DNA of 64,000 nt from Nitrincola schmidtii (GTDB lineage Bacteria > Pseudomonadota > Gammaproteobacteria > Pseudomonadales > Balneatricaceae). Both the position numbers and the translations under genes were made by a program. Numbering within the stretch: position 1 is the stretch's first letter; every line of letters begins with the position of its first letter. This document shows positions 36,108-44,861 of this stretch, one piece after another. The notes under the pieces are model-generated. The model searched no databases, was not told the origin of the DNA, and was given only the letters and a program-made list of their open reading frames with translations. The stretch lies in assembly GCF_008973715.1 (NCBI RefSeq), contig NZ_WBOL01000010.1, positions 1-64,000 of the forward strand, given 5' to 3'.

Positions 36108-36727
36108 CGATCTAACTGTGACGCTAGATGTGAACTGTGTGTCACCATTAACAGACTGGTTCCTGTTTCCTTAACCAAACTCAACATTAATGACATCACT
36201 TGTTCAGCATTGGCTTCATCGAGACTGCCTGTGGGTTCATCGGCTAACAACAGCGGGGCTTTGGCAGCGAGTGCTCGACCTATGGCAACACGTTGTTGCT
36301 GACCTCCCGACAGTTGAGCTGGGTAGCGTTTCAGAAGTAGTTGTAAATCTAGCTTAGTAATCAGATGCTCAAGCCAAGGTTTATCAAGACGATCTGCTAA
36401 GCGTGCTTGAAAGACCAAGTTGTCGTAAATAGATAAACTTGGAATCAGGTTCAGTTGTTGAAAAATAACGCCCAGATGATGTCGTCTGAGATGGGCTCGT
36501 TGACTGTCATTTAACCTACAAATATCTTGTTCATTAATCATAACTCGGCCTTGATCTGCTTGTTCAAGACCTGCCAAAATATGTAGCAAGGTCGATTTAC
36601 CACAACCCGATTCACCCATCAATGCAACACTTTCGCCATGATTTAGATTTAAACTGAGGTCTTGAAAAAGGGAAAGTGGCCCTTGAGGTGTCCGATGGGT
36701 TTTAGCTAAGTCCATTGCCGATAGCAT
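36074..36727 (-). CDS. ABC transporter ATP-binding protein (LolD/MacB-like)
   Basis: This 217-residue ATPase has Walker A GESGCGKST (about 38-46), Q-loop IFQQLNLIP, signature LSGGQQQR (about 139-146), Walker B LLLADEPTG and switch His in MVTHS. It is closest in style to the LolD/FtsE/MacB class that pairs with FtsX-type permeases. It is the first gene of the three-gene operon with the permease and the lipocalin lipoprotein. Confidence 0.93.
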   Translation of the reverse strand: MLSAMDLAKTHRTPQGPLSLFQDLSLNLNHGESVALMGESGCGKSTLLHILAGLEQADQGRVMINEQDICRLNDSQRAHLRRHHLGVIFQQLNLIPSLSIYDNLVFQARLADRLDKPWLEHLITKLDLQLLLKRYPAQLSGGQQQRVAIGRALAAKAPLLLADEPTGSLDEANAEQVMSLMLSLVKETGTSLLMVTHSSHLASQLDRCLTLSQGRLS

Positions 36728-36841
36728 TACATTACCTTTTAAGCCCGCTTATTGTTTAAATTTACCCGTTTCCTTTGGGAAAAAATGCCCATAAAGTATA
36801 CAATCCTTTCTTTACGAGATACGAATCGCAAGAGGCTTTAG

Positions 36842-37873
36842 ATGTCAGACAGTCAAGGATTGAAATGGTTAGTAGGAATTGCTGGCGTTATCATCATTTT
36901 AGCAGGTTTAAAAGCTGCTGAGACGATTGTTATCCCGATTATGCTGGCGCTGTTTATTGCTATCATCAGTACACCCTTTTTGCGTGGATTAGCCAAACAT
37001 GGTGTGCCATCTTCCCTTGCCGTTGTTATCGTACTTTCGGTTTTGATTATCTTTGGCGGCGCTTTAGTGATGATCGTCAGCCAGTCGATTGATGCGTTTT
37101 TAACTCGACTGCCTCTGTATCAGAGTCGGTTACAGTCACTGATTGTAGATTGGTTACCACACCTTGAGCGTTGGGATATTCCGGTTAACCGCGATATGGT
37201 CATGACGCATTTAAATCCTTCTCAAATGATGGGTTGGGTGGGTAGCGCATTGGCAGGAATAGGCTCTTTATTGACGAACCTGTTTTTGGTGATTTTTATC
37301 GTAATCTTTATTTTGCTTGAGGGTGCTGGCTTATCCGATAAGCTTAAAGTGGCACTTCCAAATGCTGAAAAGTCGATTCGTGATGCACAAGGCTTTATGA
37401 AGCAGGTGAATCAATATCTGATGATCAAAACCACCATCAGTTTTATTACCGGTGTTGTAGTAACGCTATGGTTGTGGTGGTTGAATGTAGACTTCCCCGT
37501 GTTATGGGGGCTTATTGCCATGTTGATGAATTACATACCTAACATTGGTTCTTTGATAGCCGCTATTCCGGCAGTATTACTAGCGCTAGTTCAGTTGGGT
37601 GTTGGTGATGCGATGTTGGTGATCTTAGGCTATGTTGCTATCAACGTTATTATGGGTAACTTGATTGAACCACGTTTTATGGGACGTGGCTTGGGTCTTT
37701 CTCCATTAGTGGTATTTTTATCATTAATTCTATGGGGATGGTTATTTGGACCCGTTGGCATGTTCCTTTCTATCCCCTTGACTATGATCGTTAAAATAGC
37801 TCTTGAGCAGCACCCGGGTACTCGTTGGATCGCTATTCTGCTTGGTAATGAGGTCCCATCAGAAGCAAACTAA
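36842..37873 (+). CDS. AI-2E-family transporter
   Basis: This 343-residue protein has about eight hydrophobic helices in the AI-2E exporter pattern: an N-terminal pair (about 10-45), then helices from 60 on. The C-terminal motif GLGLSPLVVFLSLILWGWLFGPVGMFLSIPLT (starting about 282) is family-typical. AAGAGG precedes the ATG. Family members include TqsA and other putative exporters; substrate assignment from sequence is not possible. Confidence 0.88.
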   Translation: MSDSQGLKWLVGIAGVIIILAGLKAAETIVIPIMLALFIAIISTPFLRGLAKHGVPSSLAVVIVLSVLIIFGGALVMIVSQSIDAFLTRLPLYQSRLQSLIVDWLPHLERWDIPVNRDMVMTHLNPSQMMGWVGSALAGIGSLLTNLFLVIFIVIFILLEGAGLSDKLKVALPNAEKSIRDAQGFMKQVNQYLMIKTTISFITGVVVTLWLWWLNVDFPVLWGLIAMLMNYIPNIGSLIAAIPAVLLALVQLGVGDAMLVILGYVAINVIMGNLIEPRFMGRGLGLSPLVVFLSLILWGWLFGPVGMFLSIPLTMIVKIALEQHPGTRWIAILLGNEVPSEAN

Positions 37874-38002
37874 TAGCTGCAAAAAAATGTGCTATTTAAT
37901 CTCATTGTCAAACACTCGTTATTAACAATCAGCCATTCGGAGCCATTTGCTCAGAAGCTGCTACACTTTTACATTCAGACTTTTTAAAATATAAAGGCTT
38001 TT

Positions 38003-39547
38003 ATGCTTCGCACTGCTCGAACACTCTTATCTCTTTACAGTAGCTATGGCTTATTGGTTCTAGCAAACGCTTTGTTCACAACGCTGACTAGTTTACGTGC
38101 CGATATCGAGGGCTTTGCCGTACAGACCATCGGTTTGATTATGGCTGGCTATTTCTTGGGGATGTTTCTGGGTGCTCGTTACACCTCTAAGTTGATTCAG
38201 CGTGGCGGTCATATTCGTGCCTTTGCTGCGTTTGCATCCTTTATGTCGCTATCACCCCTGATGCATGTGCTATTTATCGATCCTTGGGTGTGGGCGGTAT
38301 TACGTTTAGTCGATGGTTTTTGTTTGGCTGGGCTATTTATTATCACGGAAAGCTGGCTGAATGCTCGTGCCGATAATAAAACCCGTGGAAGCATTCTAGC
38401 TATCTATATGGTGGTCAACTATTTAGCCTCAGGTCTGGGGCAGTTGTTTCTGTTGTTTGCCTCTCCAGATACCTTCGAAGCGTTTGCGGTGGCGTCCATC
38501 TGCTTCTCTTTATCCTTAATGCCCTTAATGATGACCCGCACAGAGGCTCCCGTGCCCCAAGCGGTTAAAGGGTTTTCGGTCAAACCTTTGTTAAAAGTCG
38601 CTCCAGCAGGTTTTTTTGGCGCGGTTTGTGCCGGATCTGTAGGGGCAGCCTTCTTTGCAATGGCTCCTATCTATGTGCAAAACCTCAATTACTCAGTGCA
38701 ACAAATCTCCCTGTTTATGATGGCGGGGGTATTTTCGGGGTTGGTGTTGCAAGTACCCTTAGGAAAATTATCGGATCGTATCGAACGTCGAAAAGTACTA
38801 GCCGGTGTCTGCTTTGGGGCCTTAGTGTTTAGTTGCATGATGATTTTACACAGTGTTTTCACTCTGCCTTTTTACATGCTGTTGATCAACGTTTTCTGTT
38901 ATGGATCCTTAGCCTTTGTTATCTATCCTCTATCAGTCGCTCATGTGAACGACTGGAGTGATCCTAATCAGCTGATGCAAACTTCCTCAGGGATGATCAT
39001 TGGTTATGGTGGCGGAGCTATCTTTGGGCCGATGTTAAGTTCCTCGTTGATGTCTGCGTTTGGCCCTGCTGCCTTGTTTGGTTATATCGCTATTAACTTA
39101 GCTGTGATGATGTATGCCATTTATCAATCGAAAGTGGCGGGTCTTCAGCGCGAAAAAATGGAGTTCGTGGTTCAGCCTGCGGTGCAGTTCCCAACAGAGG
39201 AACTCTACGCTGCTGCTCAGGATGATTTAACACCTGTTCCCGAAGACCTCTATATCAGTGAAGAGAAAGATGTAAGTCAGGTTGAACAGGATGGAAGTTC
39301 AGCTCTAGTGCCTGATATTGTTCATGAAAGTGCGCTAGATGAGACAGGACTGCCGGTTAGCGAAAACACCGATGTTGTTGGCGCGTTGAACAAGAGTGAC
39401 GACAGCATTAGCGAAGAAGATCTGGATCAACTAGCCGATGATTTGAATGCGTTAGCGGACGAACAGCCAGTCACTACCGAATCCTTAATTGAAGCATGGG
39501 AGCAAGAGCAACTTGCTGATGCGGATTCGGTAGTGGACAAGAAGTAA
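38003..39547 (+). CDS. YcaD-like MFS transporter with acidic C-terminal tail
   Basis: This 514-residue protein has twelve hydrophobic helices in residues 1-385, of YcaD/UMF-like MFS type (LSDRIERRKVLAGV at about 251-264). The last about 125 residues are strongly acidic and predicted disordered, rich in Asp, Glu and Ser (for example SEEDLDQLADDL and EAWEQEQLADAD). YcaD itself is about 380 residues, so this tail is an addition. The substrate is unknown. A small hairpin separates it from the convergent P-type ATPase gene. Confidence 0.86.
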   Translation: MLRTARTLLSLYSSYGLLVLANALFTTLTSLRADIEGFAVQTIGLIMAGYFLGMFLGARYTSKLIQRGGHIRAFAAFASFMSLSPLMHVLFIDPWVWAVLRLVDGFCLAGLFIITESWLNARADNKTRGSILAIYMVVNYLASGLGQLFLLFASPDTFEAFAVASICFSLSLMPLMMTRTEAPVPQAVKGFSVKPLLKVAPAGFFGAVCAGSVGAAFFAMAPIYVQNLNYSVQQISLFMMAGVFSGLVLQVPLGKLSDRIERRKVLAGVCFGALVFSCMMILHSVFTLPFYMLLINVFCYGSLAFVIYPLSVAHVNDWSDPNQLMQTSSGMIIGYGGGAIFGPMLSSSLMSAFGPAALFGYIAINLAVMMYAIYQSKVAGLQREKMEFVVQPAVQFPTEELYAAAQDDLTPVPEDLYISEEKDVSQVEQDGSSALVPDIVHESALDETGLPVSENTDVVGALNKSDDSISEEDLDQLADDLNALADEQPVTTESLIEAWEQEQLADADSVVDKK

Positions 39548-39574
39548 TAGCTCGTTAATAGAGACTTACTTCTT
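39539..39574. terminator. Hairpin between convergent MFS and P-ATPase genes
   Basis: AAGAAGTAA (39539-39547) and TTACTTCTT (39566-39574) are perfect 9-bp arms spanning the gap between the two stop codons. The loop is 18 bases and there is no T-run, so terminator activity is uncertain. Confidence 0.35.
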
Positions 39575-42301
39575 ATCTGTTTGGTTGTGATGACGTCTCC
39601 AGACAGCTTTTTCTATTTCAACCAATAGCATCACTAACACACCATAGCCAATCATCAACAACCATTGATTTAAGCTAAGTGGCGCGCTTTGGAATAGAGT
39701 GTTCATCACCGGCGTGTAGATGAACAATAGCTGAGAAACCAACATCGCAGCAACTCCTCCCCAAATCCAAGGATTGGAGTTGATGGGCGTTTTAAAGATA
39801 CTGTTGGTTAGGGATCTACAGTTAAATAAGAAGAAGGTCTGAACAACGACAAACAAGGTTACCGCCAGTGTTCTTGACTCTTCAATACTAGCGCCATTCA
39901 ACTGAGACCATTGAAACAAGCCGAAAGCTCCAATTAACAGCAGCGTACTGACCGATAAAATACGGCCAATCATCTCTTTCGATAGAATGGGTGCATCTGG
40001 TTCGCGTGGACTGCGCAACATAATGCCTTGCTCTTTGGGTTCAAAGGCTAACATCAAACCCAAGAAAACCGCGGTGGTCATATTAAGCCATAAGGCTTGT
40101 ACCGGAAGTACCGGTAAGGTAATGCCAAACAGGATGGCTACCATGATCACCAGACCTTGGCCCATATTGGTGGGAAGTATCCAGGTAATGAATTTGATTA
40201 GGTTATCAAATACATTACGTCCTTCTTCAACAGCAGCCTCAATCGAAGAGAAGTTGTCGTCTGTCAGCACCATATCCGCTGCTTCTTTAGAAACTTCGGT
40301 TCCGCTGATGCCCATCGCAATACCGATATCTGCTTGTTTCAACGCTGGCGCATCATTCACACCATCTCCTGTCATGGCGACGACGTGATGACGACTTTGT
40401 AAGGCATTGACTAGCTGAAGTTTTTGTTCGGGTGCAACGCGAGCAAATACAGAGACTCTATCAGCCGCTTCAATCACTTCGCTCTCGGATAGATCGCTCA
40501 GTTCTCGACCCGTTATCGCTTCTAGCTCTTCTACCTCTTGACCTGGGTTATTTTTCAAGCCGATCTCTGCAGCAATGGCGCGAGCCGTGAGCGCATGATC
40601 TCCGGTGATCATTTTTACACGGACACCCGCTTTTTGGCAGGTAGCCACGGCACGAATCGCTTCCGCTCTGGGTGGATCAATCATTGCTTGTAAACCAATA
40701 AAGACCAGTGATTGATCAGGCTCTCGCTGATTAAATGCTTCCAGTGTATTTTCAGACGATGGGACTTGCTGCATGGCAAAGGCCAGTACACGCATCCCTT
40801 TTCCAGCAAACTCCCGAACTTTAGCATCTACTAAATCATGTTCTAGGGTAACTTGTTCACCGTTTTGGTCCATTTGCGCGCTACAGCGAGCTAAAATTTG
40901 CTCTACAGAGCCTTTTAAGTAGATTAAGTTATGACCTGAATCCATGCGATGCAGAGTAGCCATATATTGACGATCTGATTCAAAAGGAATGGTATCGATG
41001 CGCTTAAATTCAGCCTCGCATTGTTTTAGACCATATCCCGCCTTCATTGCTGCTGTAATGAGTGCACCTTCAGTCGGATCACCCTCAACCGTCCAGCGTT
41101 TATCTTCCTCTTTTAAACGCGAGTCGTTACTGATCAACCCTGCGACTAGCAGATGGTGGAGTGCGGCATTGTCAGACAGGCTTGAGGGTTTACCAGATTG
41201 GGTAAGCTCTCCCTCTGGTTGATAGCCGCTACCACTGAGATCATAGGTTTCAGCACCGGCAAGTAGTTTTTGCACTGTCATTTGATTTTCTGTCAGAGTT
41301 CCGGTTTTATCTGAACAGATAACCGTCGTCGATCCCAATGTTTCAACCGCAGATAGTTTACGAATAATGGCGTTTCGAGAAGCCATACGGCGAACCCCGA
41401 TCGCAAGGGTAATGGTGACAACAGCAGGCAGTCCTTCAGGAATAGCCGCAACAGCTAAAGCGACTGCTGCCATAAAGGTTTCGCTGGCGCGCATCCCATA
41501 GAGCAGACCCACCACAAAGGTGATGGCCGCTAGACCTAGAATGACCCACAACAGCAGCTTACTGAAGGCGTGAATTTTTCGAGTTAACGGTGTCTCCAGC
41601 ACTTTTGCTTCAGAAATCATATGAGCGATCTTACCGGTTTCTGTTAAATCACCGATGCCGGTGACGATACCCTTACCACCGCCATAGGTAACTAAGGTAC
41701 CAGCAAATGCCATATTGTTTCGATCCGCCAGTACGGTATCTTCGCTTAACTCTTGCAGAGATTTTTCAGAGGCAACCGATTCACCGGTCAATGCAGACTC
41801 ATCAATCTGGATATCTTTGCATTCAACTAATCGCATGTCGGCAGGCACTTTATCGCCGGATGCTAGAAAAACGATATCACCCGGAACCAGTTCAACAGCG
41901 GGAATGGAGGTTTTCTGACCATCGCGAACTACTGTGGCACTCGAAGAGAGCATTTTTTTCAGTGAGTTGATCGCTTCTTCGGCCTTAGATTCCTGAATAA
42001 AACCTATAGTGGCATTGATCAAAACAACCGCAAAAATCACGCCTGAATCAACGTACTCTTTTAAGACCAATGTGACGATGGTGGCAAAGAGTAAAATATA
42101 GATAAGTGGATTGTGAAACTGAAGTAATAAACGCTTCCAGGCAGGAACGGTTTTTTGACCAGTAATGCTGTTCGGACCAAACTCTTGTTGCCGCTGTTTG
42201 ACCGTTACTGAGTTTAGGCCATCATTTAAATCGCTCTCCAACTCTGAGACTACGGCATCACCATTCAGGTGATGCCATGCTTTTTGAGTGTTCATAGCCA
42301 T
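39566..42301 (-). CDS. P-type cation-transporting ATPase (P2 type)
   Basis: This 911-residue ATPase has an N-terminal cation ATPase domain ([20 protein letters not shown]), TGES (about 172-175), phosphorylation motif [12 protein letters not shown] (Asp about 331), hinge [22 protein letters not shown] and about ten membrane helices. M4 has [10 protein letters not shown], typical of Ca2+- and Na+/K+-type pumps. The M6 segment [12 protein letters not shown] differs from the NLVTDG of calcium pumps, so the ion is uncertain. It pumps cations across the inner membrane. The preceding small gene has its own terminator. Confidence 0.92.
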   Translation of the reverse strand: MAMNTQKAWHHLNGDAVVSELESDLNDGLNSVTVKQRQQEFGPNSITGQKTVPAWKRLLLQFHNPLIYILLFATIVTLVLKEYVDSGVIFAVVLINATIGFIQESKAEEAINSLKKMLSSSATVVRDGQKTSIPAVELVPGDIVFLASGDKVPADMRLVECKDIQIDESALTGESVASEKSLQELSEDTVLADRNNMAFAGTLVTYGGGKGIVTGIGDLTETGKIAHMISEAKVLETPLTRKIHAFSKLLLWVILGLAAITFVVGLLYGMRASETFMAAVALAVAAIPEGLPAVVTITLAIGVRRMASRNAIIRKLSAVETLGSTTVICSDKTGTLTENQMTVQKLLAGAETYDLSGSGYQPEGELTQSGKPSSLSDNAALHHLLVAGLISNDSRLKEEDKRWTVEGDPTEGALITAAMKAGYGLKQCEAEFKRIDTIPFESDRQYMATLHRMDSGHNLIYLKGSVEQILARCSAQMDQNGEQVTLEHDLVDAKVREFAGKGMRVLAFAMQQVPSSENTLEAFNQREPDQSLVFIGLQAMIDPPRAEAIRAVATCQKAGVRVKMITGDHALTARAIAAEIGLKNNPGQEVEELEAITGRELSDLSESEVIEAADRVSVFARVAPEQKLQLVNALQSRHHVVAMTGDGVNDAPALKQADIGIAMGISGTEVSKEAADMVLTDDNFSSIEAAVEEGRNVFDNLIKFITWILPTNMGQGLVIMVAILFGITLPVLPVQALWLNMTTAVFLGLMLAFEPKEQGIMLRSPREPDAPILSKEMIGRILSVSTLLLIGAFGLFQWSQLNGASIEESRTLAVTLFVVVQTFFLFNCRSLTNSIFKTPINSNPWIWGGVAAMLVSQLLFIYTPVMNTLFQSAPLSLNQWLLMIGYGVLVMLLVEIEKAVWRRHHNQTDKK

Positions 42302-42347
42302 AAGTACCCTCGAAAAATAACCGCTTAGGGATTACCCTAGCATAAAA

Positions 42348-42392
42348 AAAACGGAATAGAGAACAATCATATGACCGTCACTATTCCGTTTT
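42348..42392 (-). terminator. Strong terminator of the small unknown gene
   Basis: AAAACGGAATAG and CTATTCCGTTTT are perfect 12-bp arms. On the minus strand the stem is followed by a run of eight T. It would end transcription from the 42787 gene before the P-type ATPase; the arms are also compatible with termination from the other strand. Confidence 0.85.
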
Positions 42393-42499
42393 GTGCCCGA
42401 TTCAAGGGCAAGGGCACTGCATTTATCCGAAACTCACCGTTTGATAAGTTTGTTTTATTACACGATATTATCTAAGTTATTTAAATAATATGGATCAAA

Positions 42500-42787
42500 T
42501 TAAGCAACTTGAGCCTGATTGGCTGCATGGCAACACTCTGGATGAGTGCTAACAAAATGACATAAAGTCTTGGTTAACAGAGCCATTTTCTCGGTATTAC
42601 CTTGGCTGCGAGCAACTTCGATATCATCTAATATGTATTGCTTAATCTGATTGCTACCATCATGTTCAACGAGATATTTACCCAAGGCTACTGCGATTAT
42701 GGGCTCTACATGCTCGTGTTCAGCAATCGCATCAATCTCTTCGTCACTGAGATCGCACATTTCAAGACATTCTTCGTACGTAATCAT
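42500..42787 (-). CDS. Small acidic protein of unknown function
   Basis: This 95-residue protein is not assigned to a named family. It begins MITYEECLEMCDLSDEEIDAIAEHEHV and is acidic and helical in its N-terminal half, with several cysteines (9, 12 and near the end in HPECCHA). It has a good GAGG site and is followed by a strong terminator, so it is a real, independently transcribed gene. The Cys/His content would allow metal binding, but this is only a suggestion. Confidence 0.7.
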   Translation of the reverse strand: MITYEECLEMCDLSDEEIDAIAEHEHVEPIIAVALGKYLVEHDGSNQIKQYILDDIEVARSQGNTEKMALLTKTLCHFVSTHPECCHAANQAQVA

Positions 42788-43181
42788 GATCGCATCCTCA
42801 ATCTCTAATAGTGAACTTGGCCTAGTGATAGACCTGAGTAATCATTCTAAGTTTAGCCGATCTTCGGCAAAGTGACAGAAATATGAATGGATAAAAATTC
42901 AAGTGTTTTTAATGATTTAACTAGAGTTTTCATGCTGCGCTTGCACATTTAATACATCTGTTCGCATAAAATTACTTTTAAACAAAACACTTAAACTATG
43001 TTGCTGTGCATTAATTAGCTTTTATCATCCAACACTCTTCGATTGAAAAAGTCGCAAATAACTATGTCTTGACGTTTTTAGAATTATTGCAGTCGTTTCC
43101 ATAGGGTCAGCTGATGAAGGGGAGGGCTATTCTGCCACTCATAGCAAATGCCTTCTATGCACCTGATGTGGAGTGATTGAA
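42788..43181. other. 394-bp intergenic control region between divergent genes
   Basis: The stretch separates the small acidic gene from the dipeptidase-dgc genes. Near its right end it holds GTCGCAAATA (43051-43060) and GTCGTTTCCATAGG (43092-43105), related to sites upstream of gbcA/gbcB and glyA. No gene is supported here. Confidence 0.6.
43051..43105 (+). promoter_or_regulatory. Candidate activator sites upstream of the dgc operon
   Basis: GTCGCAAATA (43051-43060) and GTCGTTTCCAT (43092-43102) match motifs in the gbcA-gbcB gap (61225-61234 and 61243-61253). They lie 80-130 bp before the dipeptidase-like gene, a fair distance for an AraC-type activator such as GbdR. The identity of the activator is inferred. 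Confidence 0.5.
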
Positions 43182-44159
43182 ATGACCCCTGCTGAGATCC
43201 ATCAAGATGCCATCGTTATTGATGGCTTGATCATCGCTAAATGGAACCGTGAACTCTTTGAAGATATGCGCAAAGGTGGTCTAACGGCTGCAAGCTGCAC
43301 AGTATCCGTTTGGGAAGGCTTTCAAGCAACCATCAATAATATTGCAGATACCGCAAAACTGATGCGTGAGAACGACGATCTGGTTCGTCCCGTTTACACC
43401 ACGGAAGACATCCACAAGGCTAAAGCTGAAAATAAGACCGGTATTATTTTAAGTTTTCAAAACGCTCATGCATTTGAAGACCAAATCGGCTATGTCGAAA
43501 TCTTCAAAAAGCTCGGGGTAGGCATCGTACAGATGTGCTACAACACACAGAACCTTGTCGGTACCGGTTGTTACGAACGTGATGGTGGATTATCAGGATT
43601 CGGTCGTGAAATTGTCGCTGAAATGAATCGCGTAGGCATTATGTGTGACCTGTCACACGTAGGCTCGAAAACCTCTGAAGAAGTCATTTTGGAATCGGAA
43701 AAACCTGTCTGTTATTCGCATTGTTTACCTTCAGGTTTGAAAGAGCACCCACGAAATAAATCTGACGAAGAACTGAAGTTTATCGCTGATCACGGCGGTT
43801 TTGTCGGCGTCACTATGTTTGCGCCTTTCCTGAAAAAAGGAATCGATTCCACCATTGATGATTATGCCGAAGCGATTGAATACGTGATGAATATTGTCGG
43901 TGAAGATGCGATTGGCATAGGTACTGATTTCACCCAGGGCCATGATCAGCAGTTTTTTGAGTGGCTAACACACGATAAAGGTTACGCCCGTCGTCTCACT
44001 CGCTTTGGAAAAATCGTGAACCCTCTTGGCATTCGTACCGTTGGCGAGTTTCCTAATTTGACTGAAACCCTACTTAAACGCGGAATGAGTGAAGTTCAGG
44101 TGCGCAAAATTATGGGCGAGAACTGGGTGCGTGTACTGAAAGATGTTTGGGGTGCCTAA
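43182..44159 (+). CDS. Membrane dipeptidase-family protein of dimethylglycine clusters
   Basis: This 325-residue protein starts at the ATG at 43182, chosen because GGAG lies at 43170-43173; a GTG at 43173 is possible. It matches renal dipeptidase-like proteins that accompany dgcAB in Pseudomonas (PA5396-like). Two family histidines are present (CDLSHVG and YSHCLPS), followed by HPRNKSDEEL. The usual N-terminal metal motif His-x-Asp is absent (the segment reads IVIDGLIIAKWN), so standard two-zinc dipeptidase action is doubtful. It may act on a small methylated amine or a related substrate. Confidence 0.86.
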   Translation: MTPAEIHQDAIVIDGLIIAKWNRELFEDMRKGGLTAASCTVSVWEGFQATINNIADTAKLMRENDDLVRPVYTTEDIHKAKAENKTGIILSFQNAHAFEDQIGYVEIFKKLGVGIVQMCYNTQNLVGTGCYERDGGLSGFGREIVAEMNRVGIMCDLSHVGSKTSEEVILESEKPVCYSHCLPSGLKEHPRNKSDEELKFIADHGGFVGVTMFAPFLKKGIDSTIDDYAEAIEYVMNIVGEDAIGIGTDFTQGHDQQFFEWLTHDKGYARRLTRFGKIVNPLGIRTVGEFPNLTETLLKRGMSEVQVRKIMGENWVRVLKDVWGA

Positions 44160-44213
44160 ATCCAGTCCATCAGCACAAACCCAACTGCAAATGAGTGACT
44201 GAGTCACTTCTTA

Positions 44214-44774
44214 ATGAATAATCGAAATAAGGTGAACAACGTGACAAAAATGGCCCCAGAACTTCCGATTGAAGTGGATAGCGAAACCGGTGTTTGGACC
44301 AGTGATGCTCTGCCAATGCTTTATGTGCCAAGACATTTCTTTATCAATAACCATCAAGCGATTGAAGAAGAGTTAGGTCCAGAGCGTTATGCCGAGATTC
44401 TCTACAAGGCAGGTTACAAAAGTGCTTGGCATTGGTGTGAAAAAGAAGCTGAGCTTCATGGCTTATCGGGTGTTGATGTGTTCGAGCACTATATGAAACG
44501 TCTATCGCAGCGTGGCTGGGGTAAGTTCATCACTGAAGAAATCAACCTCGAAGAAGGGTCTTGCAAGGTTCGACTAGAGCATTCTGCGTTCGTGTATCAC
44601 TACGGCAAAGTGAATCGCAAAATTGAATACATGTTTACGGGTTGGTTTGCAGGTGCCATGGATCAAATTTTAGCAGCTCAGGGTAGTGAGTTAAGAACTC
44701 AAGCAGAGCAAACCCAAAGTGGCGCTGAAGAAGGCTGTGATGTGGGTTATTTCGTGACCTATCCGCTGAGTTGA
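44214..44774 (+). CDS. V4R/DUF5943-like protein of dimethylglycine clusters
   Basis: This 186-residue protein resembles the small conserved protein (PA5397-like) found between the dipeptidase and dgcA genes, with a V4R-like ligand-binding fold. Conserved-looking aromatic and charged residues include KSAWHWCEKEAELHG (about 69-83) and YMFTGWFAGAMDQIL. A GTG at 44241, with AAGGTG just upstream, would give 177 residues and may be the true start. The function is unknown. It lies 87 bp before dgcA, probably in the same operon. Confidence 0.78.
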   Translation: MNNRNKVNNVTKMAPELPIEVDSETGVWTSDALPMLYVPRHFFINNHQAIEEELGPERYAEILYKAGYKSAWHWCEKEAELHGLSGVDVFEHYMKRLSQRGWGKFITEEINLEEGSCKVRLEHSAFVYHYGKVNRKIEYMFTGWFAGAMDQILAAQGSELRTQAEQTQSGAEEGCDVGYFVTYPLS

Positions 44775-44861
44775 AGATCGACTGAGCTAATTCTTCACTG
44801 AGAAAAAACCCTTAGCGAAAACGCTACTACCACAGAACAAATAGAAGGTTTCGGAGTTTTT

